Source: Haloglomus litoreum (GTDB lineage Archaea > Halobacteriota > Halobacteria > Halobacteriales > Haloarculaceae). From it: DNA of 64,000 bases. The position numbers and the translations under genes are program-made. The notes under the pieces are model-generated. The model had not been told where the DNA came from, searched no databases, and saw only the letters and a program-made list of their open reading frames with translations. Numbering within the stretch: the stretch's first letter is position 1; each line of letters starts with the position of its first letter. This document shows positions 43,369 through 51,213 of this stretch, in pieces. The stretch covers positions 4,588,001 to 4,652,000 of the forward strand of contig NZ_CP119988.1 of the NCBI RefSeq assembly GCF_029338515.1, written 5' to 3'.

Positions 43369-44583
43369 TCAGGACTGCCGGTCGAGGCAGCGGTAGACGG
43401 CCTCGCGCAGCGCCACCTCGCGGGGGTCGTCCTTGATGTGGAGACCCATCCGGTTGGGCGTGTAGGCGAAGCCCAGGCCGCGGTCGGGGTCCGCGAACCC
43501 GAACGACCCACCGGCACCGGGTGTCCCGAACGCGCGCTCGGAGGTGCCGAACCGGAAGTCGGCCGACGGCTTCGAGTAGCCCATCGCCCACGCCGTCTCG
43601 ATCTTGATGACCACGTCCTTCGGGTCGCCCGACGGCGGCACGGGCGGCGCGGTCAACTCCGCGAAGACCGCCTCGTCGAGGCCGAGGGCCTCGCCGCCGG
43701 TCGCGAGGTCACCGTAGAGCCGGGCCATCGACCGCGCGGTGCCGATGCCGTTGGCCGAGGGGATCTCGACGCTGCGGAACGCCCGGCTGTTGAGGTCGCC
43801 CGGGTGGCTCGTCGCGAGCACGTTGAGCGCCTTGCTCGTGGTGGTCCACGGGAGCAGGAACGAGAGGACGAACCGCGGCGGCATCGTGTCGAGGTTCCGG
43901 AGCATCTCCAGCGGCCCGAAGGCGTCCAGGTCGGCCACCCGGTCGTCCGGGACCGACTCGGGGAGCCCGATGTAGAACTCCAGGTCGAGGGGGGCGGCCA
44001 CCTCGTCGGCGAAGAACTGGCCCAGCGTCCGCCCGTCGGTGTGCCGGAGCAGTTCGCTCGCGTACCAGCCCAGCGTGAAGGCGTGGTAGCCGTGGCGGGT
44101 CCCGGGCTCCCAGTCGAGTTCCCGCTCGGCGAGGCGGGCCGAGAGGTATTCGGCGTCGGCGATCTGCTCGGGCGTGAGACGCTCGTCCAGCGTCGCCAGG
44201 CCGGCCTGGTGGCTCAGCAACTGGCGGACGGTGACCTCGCCCTTCCCGTGCTGGGCGAACGCCGGCCAGTGGTCCGCGATGCGGTCGTCGAGGGCGAACA
44301 GGCCCCGGGAGAGCGCGACGGCGACGGCCGCCATGGCCATCCCCTTCGTCCCGGAGGCGACGAGGACCATCGTGTCCTCGGTCCAGGGGTGCGCACGCTC
44401 GACGTCCCGGTACCCGCCCCAGAGGTCGACGACGAGGTCACCGTCGTGGGAGACGGCGACGGCCGCGCCCAGTTCGTCGCGCTCGCGGAAGTTCTCCGCG
44501 AACACCTCGCGAACACGCTCGAAGCCGGGCGCGACGGTCCCGTGGATCAGCAGGTCCTCGTCGGTCGGGCCCGTCACCGTCAT
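43369..44583 (-). CDS. serine hydrolase, beta-lactamase/esterase (EstB) family
   Basis: 404 residues from ATG 44583. Class C beta-lactamase-like catalytic SxxK in VASGTKGMAM, YxN-type Tyr in HGYHAFTLGWY (Y-x-x-F form) and the C-terminal GAGGSFGFADPDRGLGFAYTPNRM. Likely an esterase or peptidase, not an antibiotic lactamase. No signal, so cytosolic. ATG overlaps the stop of the methyltransferase by 4 nt, so the two are coupled and may act on one metabolite. Confidence 0.9.
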   Translation of the reverse strand: MTVTGPTDEDLLIHGTVAPGFERVREVFAENFRERDELGAAVAVSHDGDLVVDLWGGYRDVERAHPWTEDTMVLVASGTKGMAMAAVAVALSRGLFALDDRIADHWPAFAQHGKGEVTVRQLLSHQAGLATLDERLTPEQIADAEYLSARLAERELDWEPGTRHGYHAFTLGWYASELLRHTDGRTLGQFFADEVAAPLDLEFYIGLPESVPDDRVADLDAFGPLEMLRNLDTMPPRFVLSFLLPWTTTSKALNVLATSHPGDLNSRAFRSVEIPSANGIGTARSMARLYGDLATGGEALGLDEAVFAELTAPPVPPSGDPKDVVIKIETAWAMGYSKPSADFRFGTSERAFGTPGAGGSFGFADPDRGLGFAYTPNRMGLHIKDDPREVALREAVYRCLDRQS

Positions 44584-45644
44584 CGCCCCGCCTCCGGCTT
44601 CGTCGCCTGGACCAGCGTGTTCCCGGGGCCACCGCTGCGGATGGCGGTCCGGGTCACGTCCTCGAAGCCCGCCGCCCGGAGCCACGCTTCCACCTCGTCG
44701 TAGGGATGCGTCTCGGCGCCCAGTGTCGTGAGGTAGGTCAGGCCGACGAAGCCGAGGCCCGATTTCCCGACGGGCATCCGGGCCGAGCCCTCGAGCTGGT
44801 CCAGCACCGCGATGCGGCCGCCGGGCGCGAGCGACGCGGCGACGCGCTCGAACAGCTCCCGGTTCTTCGCCCCGTCGTGGGCGTGGATGACGTTGAACAC
44901 GAGCGCCACGTCGTGGTCGTGCCCGAGGTCGTCGGTCCAGTAGTCGCCGCCGACGAGCGTGAGGCGCTCGCCGACCGCCGTCTCGGCCACCTCGTCAGCG
45001 ACGGCCGCCAGCGCCGCCTCCGTGTCGAAGACGGTCGCGGCGAGGGCCGGGTGGCGACGGCACAGGTCGATGGCGTACAGGCCGTGGCCGCCGCCCACGT
45101 CCAGCAGTCGGGTCGCGCCGTCGGGCACCGCCACCGCGTCGGTCACCTCGTCGAGGATGAGCGTGGCCGCCGCGCGGAAGCCCCGCTGGGCCGTCTCCCA
45201 CCGCGAGGGCTCCTCGTCGAACCACTCGTAGATGGTCTGCGGCGGCGCGCCCTCGCGGATGGCCGTCTCCAGGTGGGCCTCCCAGAACGGGAAGACGAGG
45301 TCGTTCCAGAAGGTGAGCCACGGGGCCATGTTCGTCTCCGAGGCCTCGAGGAGCCACGTCTCGGTCATCTCGGTGTTCCGGTAGCGGTCGCCGTCGGCGG
45401 CGACGTACCCCTGCGCGGCGAGGAAATCGAGGAGTGCCCGGAGCCCCTCCTCGTCGGCGTCGAGCCGCGCGGCCAGGTCGCCGAGCGGCAGGGCACCGTC
45501 GGCCAGCGTCTCGAACACACCCACGTCGAGCGCGAGCGTCACCGCCTCGAAGCTCCCGGCGCCGAACAGGTCGAGGATGGGCGCGGGCCCCCTGTTCAGC
45601 CGGTGGATGAGGAGCCGTTCCAGGAAGTTCGGGTTGATGGGCAT
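44580..45644 (-). CDS. SAM-dependent O-methyltransferase (two-domain)
   Basis: 354 residues. An N-terminal winged-helix dimerisation domain (EAVTLALDVGVFETLADG, LGDLAARLDADEEGLRALLDFLAAQGYV), then the Rossmann methyltransferase with RLLDVGGGHGLYAIDLCRR (SAM loop), an acidic FDT after strand 2 and ALVFNVIHAHD with the catalytic-region His. Same architecture as CrtF/HIOMT-type small-molecule O-methyltransferases. Acceptor unknown; neighbours suggest a small secondary metabolite. Confidence 0.9.
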   Translation of the reverse strand: MPINPNFLERLLIHRLNRGPAPILDLFGAGSFEAVTLALDVGVFETLADGALPLGDLAARLDADEEGLRALLDFLAAQGYVAADGDRYRNTEMTETWLLEASETNMAPWLTFWNDLVFPFWEAHLETAIREGAPPQTIYEWFDEEPSRWETAQRGFRAAATLILDEVTDAVAVPDGATRLLDVGGGHGLYAIDLCRRHPALAATVFDTEAALAAVADEVAETAVGERLTLVGGDYWTDDLGHDHDVALVFNVIHAHDGAKNRELFERVAASLAPGGRIAVLDQLEGSARMPVGKSGLGFVGLTYLTTLGAETHPYDEVEAWLRAAGFEDVTRTAIRSGGPGNTLVQATKPEAGR

Positions 45645-45656
45645 CGTGGGCCTCCG

Positions 45657-45881
45657 TCAGTACCCCCGCCCGGCCGCAGCCGCCTCGTCGGGCACCGCCT
45701 CCGGGGCGGGGAGCATCCGCGCGGTCGACAGTTCGTACGCGACGACGAGCGCGAGCGCCCACAGCACCGTCAGGCCGGACCAGAGGTCGTTCGGGATTCT
45801 CGGATCGTCATCACATACCATGGGCGGTGTCGTGTGAGGATACGCCACGTCGTCGAGGGGGTCGGGCGAGGAGCTGGGCAT
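45657..45881 (-). CDS. small single-TM protein
   Basis: 74 residues from ATG 45881 (MPSSSPDPLDDVAYPHTTPP), chosen because TATA-like CTTAA lies about 32 nt upstream. One hydrophobic helix (GLTVLWALALVVAYEL, about 37-52), otherwise Pro/Ala-rich. It ends 12 nt before the methyltransferase start, so it may be the operon's first gene. Function unknown. Confidence 0.5.
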   Translation of the reverse strand: MPSSSPDPLDDVAYPHTTPPMVCDDDPRIPNDLWSGLTVLWALALVVAYELSTARMLPAPEAVPDEAAAAGRGY

Positions 45882-45950
45882 TCCGCATCGGAGTACGTCG
45901 GCGGCCAGCTTAAGGATAGGTCGCAAACGCCGTAGAAGAGCGTAATCCGG

Positions 45951-46916
45951 TTACCGCGCGTTCCGATTCCGGTTCTCGTCGTCGTTACCGTTCTCGGCGC
46001 CCTCCTCGGAGCGCTCGTCGCCGGGGCCCTCGCCCTCGTTGTCGAACTCGCCGTCCTCCGGACCGAACTGCCCGGGCGCATCGCCCTGCGAGGAGCCGAG
46101 GTCGAAGTCACAGGTCTTCTGCGAGGGGGACGTGGTGAAGTCACAGTCGAAGCCGACCAGCAGTTCCTCGCCGCCGCCCGAGACGATGAACTCGTCGCCG
46201 CCGCCGAAGCGGGTGTCGTCGTCGTCGGCGTAGTTGTCACCGACGTAATCGACGCCGAGCGGGCCCAGTGTCAGGGAGCCGCCCTTGTCGCACTGGTGGT
46301 GGCTCGGCTGGCCGACGCAGTCGACCGCGCCGTCGCTGGCCCCGGGGCCGGAGCCACCCTCGTAGCCGGCGCCGACGGTCGAGTTGATACCCTCACCATC
46401 GAAGACGCCGGCGTCGATATCGGCGCTGCCGGGGACCTCGCCGCTGGACGACGAGGGGGCCGGCGCGTCACCGGCACCGGCGCCACCGACACCCTGCGAG
46501 GGCGCGTCGACCGCGCAGTCGTCGGCCGCGGGGCTGGTGCTGAGGTCGCAGTCGAAGCCGACCGTGGCCTCCTGGCCCTGGCCCGCGACGGTGACCTCGT
46601 CGCCGCCGCCGGCCCGGAGGTCGTCGTCGTCGCCGTAGTTGTCGCCGGTGTAGTCGACGGAACCGGCCTCGCTGTGCAGTTCGCCGCCCTTCTCGCAGTC
46701 GTGGTGGGTGGGCTGGCCCTCGCAGTCGAGCGAGGCGCCGCCGCCGTTGCCGGCCTCCTCGCCGGCGGCCGAGAGGTCGATGGTCGAGTTGATGCCGTCA
46801 CCGGTGGCGATGCCGATGTCGTCGCCGTCGTCGGCTGCCGCGGGGGCCGCGACCAGCGCCAGCGCGGCGACGAGCACCGCCGCCACCGTCAGGGTCGTCC
46901 GTGCGTCGAGTCGCAT
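45951..46916 (-). CDS. secreted acidic protein with two Cys-containing repeats
   Basis: 321 residues. Sec-type signal (TTLTVAAVLVAALALVAAPAAA), then two homologous units. Unit 1 (about 40-137) reads DGINSTIDLS, LDCEGQPTHHDCEKGG, DYTGDNYGDDDDLRAGGGDE, FDCDLSTSPAADDC. Unit 2 (about 172-280) reads EGINSTV, VDCVGQPSHHQCDKGG, DYVGDNYADDDDTRFGGGDE, FDCDFTTSPSQKTC. Four Cys and an Asp-rich loop per unit suggest disulfides and cation binding on the surface. Ends in a charged tail. It appears to be a haloarchaeal-only family (DUF7332-like); function unknown. Confidence 0.8.
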   Translation of the reverse strand: MRLDARTTLTVAAVLVAALALVAAPAAADDGDDIGIATGDGINSTIDLSAAGEEAGNGGGASLDCEGQPTHHDCEKGGELHSEAGSVDYTGDNYGDDDDLRAGGGDEVTVAGQGQEATVGFDCDLSTSPAADDCAVDAPSQGVGGAGAGDAPAPSSSSGEVPGSADIDAGVFDGEGINSTVGAGYEGGSGPGASDGAVDCVGQPSHHQCDKGGSLTLGPLGVDYVGDNYADDDDTRFGGGDEFIVSGGGEELLVGFDCDFTTSPSQKTCDFDLGSSQGDAPGQFGPEDGEFDNEGEGPGDERSEEGAENGNDDENRNRNAR

Positions 46917-47025
46917 TCGTGTCTCTACCGTGTAGCTACCCCCGGTTGGGGGTTGTCCCGTCGCTGGACGGCCATTGAAGTGACTGACACGAACGGCGAC
47001 CGGGACCGGTCCGACGAGCCGGTGA

Positions 47026-47310
47026 CTACTCGCGGACGGCCAGGCGGCCGGCTCGCCACTCCCAGACGAGTTCCAGAACGAGCCACGTCACGAACCAGAC
47101 GGCGAACACCGCCAGGACGAGCCACGTCGTGGCGAGGATACCCAGCGCCGCGGTGAGGGCCACGAGGGTCGAGTAGAGCAACACCACGAACACGACCGTC
47201 ACGAGCAGCGACGCTAGCCCGCAGGAGTAGTGCTCGACGGTGCCGACCGTGCAGGTACCCGGCTCGGTCTCAGCGCCGTTCGATGGGGACCGCCCGCCTG
47301 TGCTGTACAT
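47026..47310 (-). CDS. small two-TM membrane protein
   Basis: 94 residues from ATG 47310; a GTG 3 codons earlier is in frame. Two long hydrophobic stretches (about 29-50, LASLLVTVVFVVLLYSTLVAL, and 56-80, TTWLVLAVFAVWFVTWLVLEL) follow a polar N-terminus with two Cys. Short basic tail. Function unknown. Located before the deaminase on the other strand. Confidence 0.6.
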   Translation of the reverse strand: MYSTGGRSPSNGAETEPGTCTVGTVEHYSCGLASLLVTVVFVVLLYSTLVALTAALGILATTWLVLAVFAVWFVTWLVLELVWEWRAGRLAVRE

Positions 47311-47449
47311 GCATTCCACACTCCGGATGGGGCTTCGTGGGCGATAACCATCAATATTTGCCCCTAAATGGCCGGGGGCGTCACGTGACGGCCGCCCGTC
47401 GGCACGAGCCCGTCGTCACCGTTTAGCGCCTGCGAGTCGAGCCGCCGGT

Positions 47450-47914
47450 ATGGCCACGCCGTCCGAGGCGTTCGACGGGTTCGACCACGAGGCACACATG
47501 GCACGCGCCATCGACCTGGCCCGGGAGGCCGCCGACCGCGGGGACCGCCCCTTCGGCAGTGTCCTCGTCCGCGACGACGAGGTCATCATGGCCGAGTCGA
47601 ACCGCGTCGTCACCGAGGACGACATCCGGCGGCATCCGGAACTGCACCTGGCGTACCGGGCGTGTCGGGAACTCGAACCCGACGAGCGGGCCGAGACGGT
47701 GATGTACACGAGCACCGAGCCGTGCCCGATGTGCGCCGGCGGGATGCGGTCGGCCGGGTTCGGCCGTGTCGTCTACAGCGTCGGTGCCGACGAGGTGGTC
47801 GCGTTCACCGGCGGCGACCCCGCGACCCGCGCCGGCGTCATCCTCGACTGCGAGGTCGTCGGCCCCGTGCTGAACGACGCCGGACGGGCGGTCCACGAGT
47901 CGTTCGACTGGTGA
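47450..47914 (+). CDS. nucleoside deaminase (CDA/TadA-like) with HPE zinc motif
   Basis: 154 residues. The deaminase core is FGSVLVRDDEVIMAESNRV, then RRHPELHLAYRACRE, where the usual HAE is HPE (zinc His and catalytic Glu kept), then STEPCPMCAGGMRSAG (PCxxC zinc Cys) and VYSVGADEVV. Zinc-dependent deamination of a free base or nucleoside is expected; substrate not predictable, and the HPE form differs from standard TadA. Monocistronic, cytosolic. Confidence 0.9.
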   Translation: MATPSEAFDGFDHEAHMARAIDLAREAADRGDRPFGSVLVRDDEVIMAESNRVVTEDDIRRHPELHLAYRACRELEPDERAETVMYTSTEPCPMCAGGMRSAGFGRVVYSVGADEVVAFTGGDPATRAGVILDCEVVGPVLNDAGRAVHESFDW

Positions 47915-47976
47915 ACCGCGGGAACCGTGCCGCCGGCAGGGGCAGCGTCTCACCGCACGGCTCCGGCTGCAGTCGG

Positions 47977-48531
47977 CTAGCCGACCACCCGAACCACCAG
48001 CGTCAGCTCCCGCTGCCCGCGCGGCGTCGTCACGGTCACGTCGAACGCGGCCGCCAGCACCGTCGACTCGCCGGCCCGCCCCTGCACCACGACGCCGCGG
48101 TCGGCCCGGCAGGGACCGAACTCGCGACCGCGACCCCCCGGGCACTCGGCAGCGGCCCAGTCGCCCGCGGCCGAGCCGTTGTACCTGACGGCGTATGCCA
48201 CCCCTTCGGCGACCTGCGAGGCGTTGAGCGTGTCGAGCCGCGGGGCGAGTTCCGTCCGCATCGCGTCGACGGCACGGTCGCGTTCGTCCCAGGCGGACTC
48301 GCCCGTGGCGTTCGCGCCGGCCTCGTGGACCGCGCGCTCGAGGAACCGCCGGGCGTTCTCCCCGTGGCCGTCGTAGTCGCTGCTGGCCGCCACGTCCGGA
48401 TGGTAGCCCAGTTGCAGGTACGCGAGGACGACCGGCACCAGCGCGAGGGCGATGAGGGCGGCCGCGGCGAGGACGAGCTGGCCGCGGTCCGGACGGGGAC
48501 CCCGCCGGCCGTCCCCCGCCGGCTCAGGCAT
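47977..48531 (-). CDS. pilin-like membrane-anchored protein (DUF7261-like)
   Basis: 184 residues. Short basic N-terminus then RGQLVLAAAALIALALVPVVLAYLQLGY, a type IV pilin-like hydrophobic helix preceded by RGQ as in many haloarchaeal secreted pilin-like proteins, then a globular outer domain with two Cys (AAAECPGG, FGPCRADRG). Last gene of the operon, overlapping the previous one by 8 nt. Probably a minor pilin of the pseudopilus built with the GspF-type protein; the domain-family label is from memory. Confidence 0.78.
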   Translation of the reverse strand: MPEPAGDGRRGPRPDRGQLVLAAAALIALALVPVVLAYLQLGYHPDVAASSDYDGHGENARRFLERAVHEAGANATGESAWDERDRAVDAMRTELAPRLDTLNASQVAEGVAYAVRYNGSAAGDWAAAECPGGRGREFGPCRADRGVVVQGRAGESTVLAAAFDVTVTTPRGQRELTLVVRVVG

Positions 48532-48988
48532 ACCACACCTCCACCGTCACGGGCCCGTTGAGCGAGGTGACGGTCGCCCGGCCGACGGGAACGCCCGCGG
48601 GCCGCTGGAACCCGACCGCGCCGTGCGGGGTCTCGACGCGATACAGCAGGTTGTCGGGCAGGATGCGGTCGACGCGCCGCTCCAGCGCCGCCCGCTCGCG
48701 CTCGAACGCCTCGGGCGAGCGGGTGACCTCCGCGAGCCTGGTCGCGCCCTGGTGGCGGGGCGGTTCACCGGCCAGCACCGTCGCGGCGTCGTCGGCGTAG
48801 GCCTCCAGCTGGGGGGTCCGGGTGTCCGCAGCCGGGACGCCGGCCGCCAGCGACGCGGCGACGGCGAGGATGAGCGTCACCCCGACGGCCGCCTCGACGA
48901 CCGGGAGCGAGAGCTGTCCACGGTCGGCCGACGTGCCGGCGTGACGGGAACGAGTTCCACCGGAAGCGAAGGGGTCGCGGTCACGCAT
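48524..48988 (-). CDS. pilin-like membrane-anchored protein (DUF7262-like)
   Basis: 154 residues. Polar N-terminus DRGQLSLPVVEAAVGVTLILAVAASLAAGVPA: RGQ, then Glu at about +5 of the helix as in class III pilins, then an outer beta domain ending NGPVTVEVWYA. Overlaps both neighbours by 8 nt. Part of the five-protein pilin-like set. Whether a prepilin peptidase cuts before QLSLPVVE is inferred. Confidence 0.78.
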   Translation of the reverse strand: MRDRDPFASGGTRSRHAGTSADRGQLSLPVVEAAVGVTLILAVAASLAAGVPAADTRTPQLEAYADDAATVLAGEPPRHQGATRLAEVTRSPEAFERERAALERRVDRILPDNLLYRVETPHGAVGFQRPAGVPVGRATVTSLNGPVTVEVWYA

Positions 48989-49679
48989 CGACGGTCACCC
49001 CCAGGGTCGCCTTGGTGGTCCGGGCTGCCCGGTAGGCGACGACCACGTCGCCACGTTCGAGCCGGTCGGCCGCCGTGAACGAGAGCCGGAGCGTCTCGAA
49101 CCGCGAGGTCCGGACGGTGTAGTTGCCGGCCAGCCCATCGGGGTCGTACAGGACGACGCGGTCGTTCGCGCGGACCGTCGTCACGTTCGGGGCGGCGGCG
49201 ATATCGAGCGTGACCCGGTCCGTGCGACGGGGGAGCGTGGTCGCATCGGCGGCGAGCGGCGGCGTCCGCTCGACCCAGCGCTGGTTCCGGACGAGGACGA
49301 CCCGCCGGACGGTGACGCCCCCGGTCGCGTCGCCCCGTCGCAGCACGGTCCGGTCGTCCAGCCGGACCCGGACCTCGTGGTCGCCGACGACGGGGAACCG
49401 GGCCGCGAGGTCCGCGTCGGCGAGCTGCGACTCGTTCAGCACGTTCGCCCGGGTCGTGTGGGCGGCGTCGGCGGCGACCAGCCGCTCGGCGAGCGCGGTC
49501 GCGACCCGGCGCTCCCCGGGCTGCCGGTCGGCACCGGCGAACGCCCCGTCGGCCAGCGTCAGCGCGACGCCGAGCGTCGAGGTCACCACCAGCAGCGCCA
49601 CAACCAGCGCGGGGAGGTTCATCTGGGCGTGCCTCCGCTTCGGCCGTCCCGAATCCGCAGCGCGGCGGCCCGGGGTCAC
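48981..49679 (-). CDS. pilin-like membrane-anchored protein (DUF7263-like)
   Basis: 232 residues as called. A charged 19-residue lead (GRPKRRHAQ) ends before MNLPALVVALLVVTSTLGVALTLADG, a membrane helix, followed by a beta-rich extracellular domain (VVGDHEVRVRLDDRTVLRR, RTDRVTLDIAAAPNVTTVRAND). An alternative start is the internal ATG at 49622. The 49679 start overlaps the upstream gene by 4 nt, favouring the long form. Likely a minor pilin in the same complex. Confidence 0.75.
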   Translation of the reverse strand: MTPGRRAADSGRPKRRHAQMNLPALVVALLVVTSTLGVALTLADGAFAGADRQPGERRVATALAERLVAADAAHTTRANVLNESQLADADLAARFPVVGDHEVRVRLDDRTVLRRGDATGGVTVRRVVLVRNQRWVERTPPLAADATTLPRRTDRVTLDIAAAPNVTTVRANDRVVLYDPDGLAGNYTVRTSRFETLRLSFTAADRLERGDVVVAYRAARTTKATLGVTVDA

Positions 49680-50146
49680 GCGCCGTCACCCCGGACGAGG
49701 CTGACGACGAGCCCGCCGTCGCCCTGCTCGACCCGGACCACCGCCGGGTCGCGGCTCGACCACGACCCCTCGACACGGGTGACACGGGCCGGGAGTGCGA
49801 GCCGGCTCCGCGCGGCGAGCGCGTCGTCGGGGTGGTCGAGGACGAGCGCCCGGCCGTCGGCTCGGACCCGGTACCCCCGGCCGGCGATGGTCCGCGGGAG
49901 GTCGACCCGGCTCCGGGCCGTCGCGTGCCGCGCCCGCGGCGGGATCGCCTGCTGGACCCGCTCGGCGGCGCCCGCGAGCGTCCGGTCGGCGACCCGCTGG
50001 CCGGCGACCCGCTCGTAGCCCGGCACGACCGACGTCGAAAGTGCCGTCGTGACGAGCACCAGGAACAGGACCACGAGCCCCGCCTCCAGGGCCTTCCCGA
50101 CGACCGGCGCGACCGCGCGGTCCGGGCGGCCGGGAGTGCGGCTCAC
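49676..50146 (-). CDS. pilin-like membrane-anchored protein (DUF7266-like)
   Basis: 156 residues. MSRTPGRPDRAVAPVVGKALEAGLVVLFLVLVTTALSTSVVPGYE: RAVAPVVG is the classic haloarchaeal pilin N-terminus (cleavage before a hydrophobic helix), with an outer beta domain after residue 45. The 4-nt overlaps with genes on both sides show strict coupling. Probably a core or minor pilin; no cysteines. Confidence 0.78.
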   Translation of the reverse strand: MSRTPGRPDRAVAPVVGKALEAGLVVLFLVLVTTALSTSVVPGYERVAGQRVADRTLAGAAERVQQAIPPRARHATARSRVDLPRTIAGRGYRVRADGRALVLDHPDDALAARSRLALPARVTRVEGSWSSRDPAVVRVEQGDGGLVVSLVRGDGA

Positions 50147-51213
50147 GGCCCATCACCCCCCTCGAAGGTGGTCGAACCCGGGGACGCCCGTCGCATCGTC
50201 AGCTGCGAGTGGTCGAAGAAGCTGTCGAGCCAGTCACCACCGGCGCCGTCCTGCCCACCCTTGTCGTCGGCGTCGTCGGTGCCCCGGTCAGCATCCTCCG
50301 ACTCGTCGTCCGAATCACCGTCGTGGCCGCCGAACGGTCCATCCGGGAGGATGTCGGGGAGGTCCAGGCCGTCGTCGGCATCGGACCCGTCGTCCGACGA
50401 ATCGTCCCCGGGGGTCGGCGTCGGCGACGGTGTTGGGCTCGCCGACGGCGACGGCGTGGTCGCCGGGTCGGTCCCCACCGAGAGGTTCAGGTCGTGGACC
50501 ACGAGGTACGCGCGGCGCTGGCCCGGGTAGGTCGCGACGACACTCGGGACGCCGTCCCCGTCGATGTCGCGCCGGCTGACCGTGGCCCCCTGCTCGCGGA
50601 AGTACGGCGCCAGCGCGCCCGGGGTCGTCGTCTCGATGGCGACCCGGAACCGCGAGACGCCCAGGTCGGTCCGCTCGTGGCTGACGTTCGTCCGGAGCGG
50701 GACCGTCGTCCCGCCACCGGCGGTGACGGTCCGGCCGGCGTCGCTCCCGAGTCGCGGGGCTCCGACCACGAGGACGCCGCCGTCGGCCGCATCACGCGAG
50801 GCGGTGATCGGCGGCGGCGCGCGGAGGTCCGCACGGCCCGGTTCGCCGCGGACGACGGCGCCAGCGACGTAGGCGACGCGGCCGCCGCCGCCCGTCCAGA
50901 CGAGCGCGTCCGCCTCGAGTCGCTTGACGGTCCGGGTCCCGTCGATGACCCGGAGGTCGCGCTCGACCGTCGTGACGCGGCCGTCGGTGAACGCCAGGGA
51001 CTCGCGCGAGCGGCCGGTCCGCTCGACGGGTTCCAGGCCGGTCGACAGCCCGTCGGCGACGCGGGCGGCGTCGGCACTGGCGGCGTTCTCCTCGACGACG
51101 GTACCGATGCCGGCCGTGAGGACGCCGAGCGAGACGACCGTCAGCCCCAGCAGGACGGCGACCCCGACGACCTGCGTGACGGCGCGCTCCGCCTCGGCAT
51201 CGAGGGTCCGCAC
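50143..51213 (-). CDS. pilin-like protein with long acidic tail (DUF7289-like)
   Basis: 356 residues. N-terminus ERAVTQVVGVAVLLGLTVVSLGVLTAGIG is a pilin-type helix after R-A-V. A large beta domain (about 60-255) and a Ser/Thr/Pro plus Asp-rich tail (PSPSASPTPSPTPTPGDDSSDDG) follow, the tail looking like a stalk or O-glycosylated/salt-exposed region. Start abuts the gspF-like stop. The largest of the five, so perhaps the tip or adhesin-like component. Confidence 0.8.
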   Translation of the reverse strand: MRTLDAEAERAVTQVVGVAVLLGLTVVSLGVLTAGIGTVVEENAASADAARVADGLSTGLEPVERTGRSRESLAFTDGRVTTVERDLRVIDGTRTVKRLEADALVWTGGGGRVAYVAGAVVRGEPGRADLRAPPPITASRDAADGGVLVVGAPRLGSDAGRTVTAGGGTTVPLRTNVSHERTDLGVSRFRVAIETTTPGALAPYFREQGATVSRRDIDGDGVPSVVATYPGQRRAYLVVHDLNLSVGTDPATTPSPSASPTPSPTPTPGDDSSDDGSDADDGLDLPDILPDGPFGGHDGDSDDESEDADRGTDDADDKGGQDGAGGDWLDSFFDHSQLTMRRASPGSTTFEGGDGP

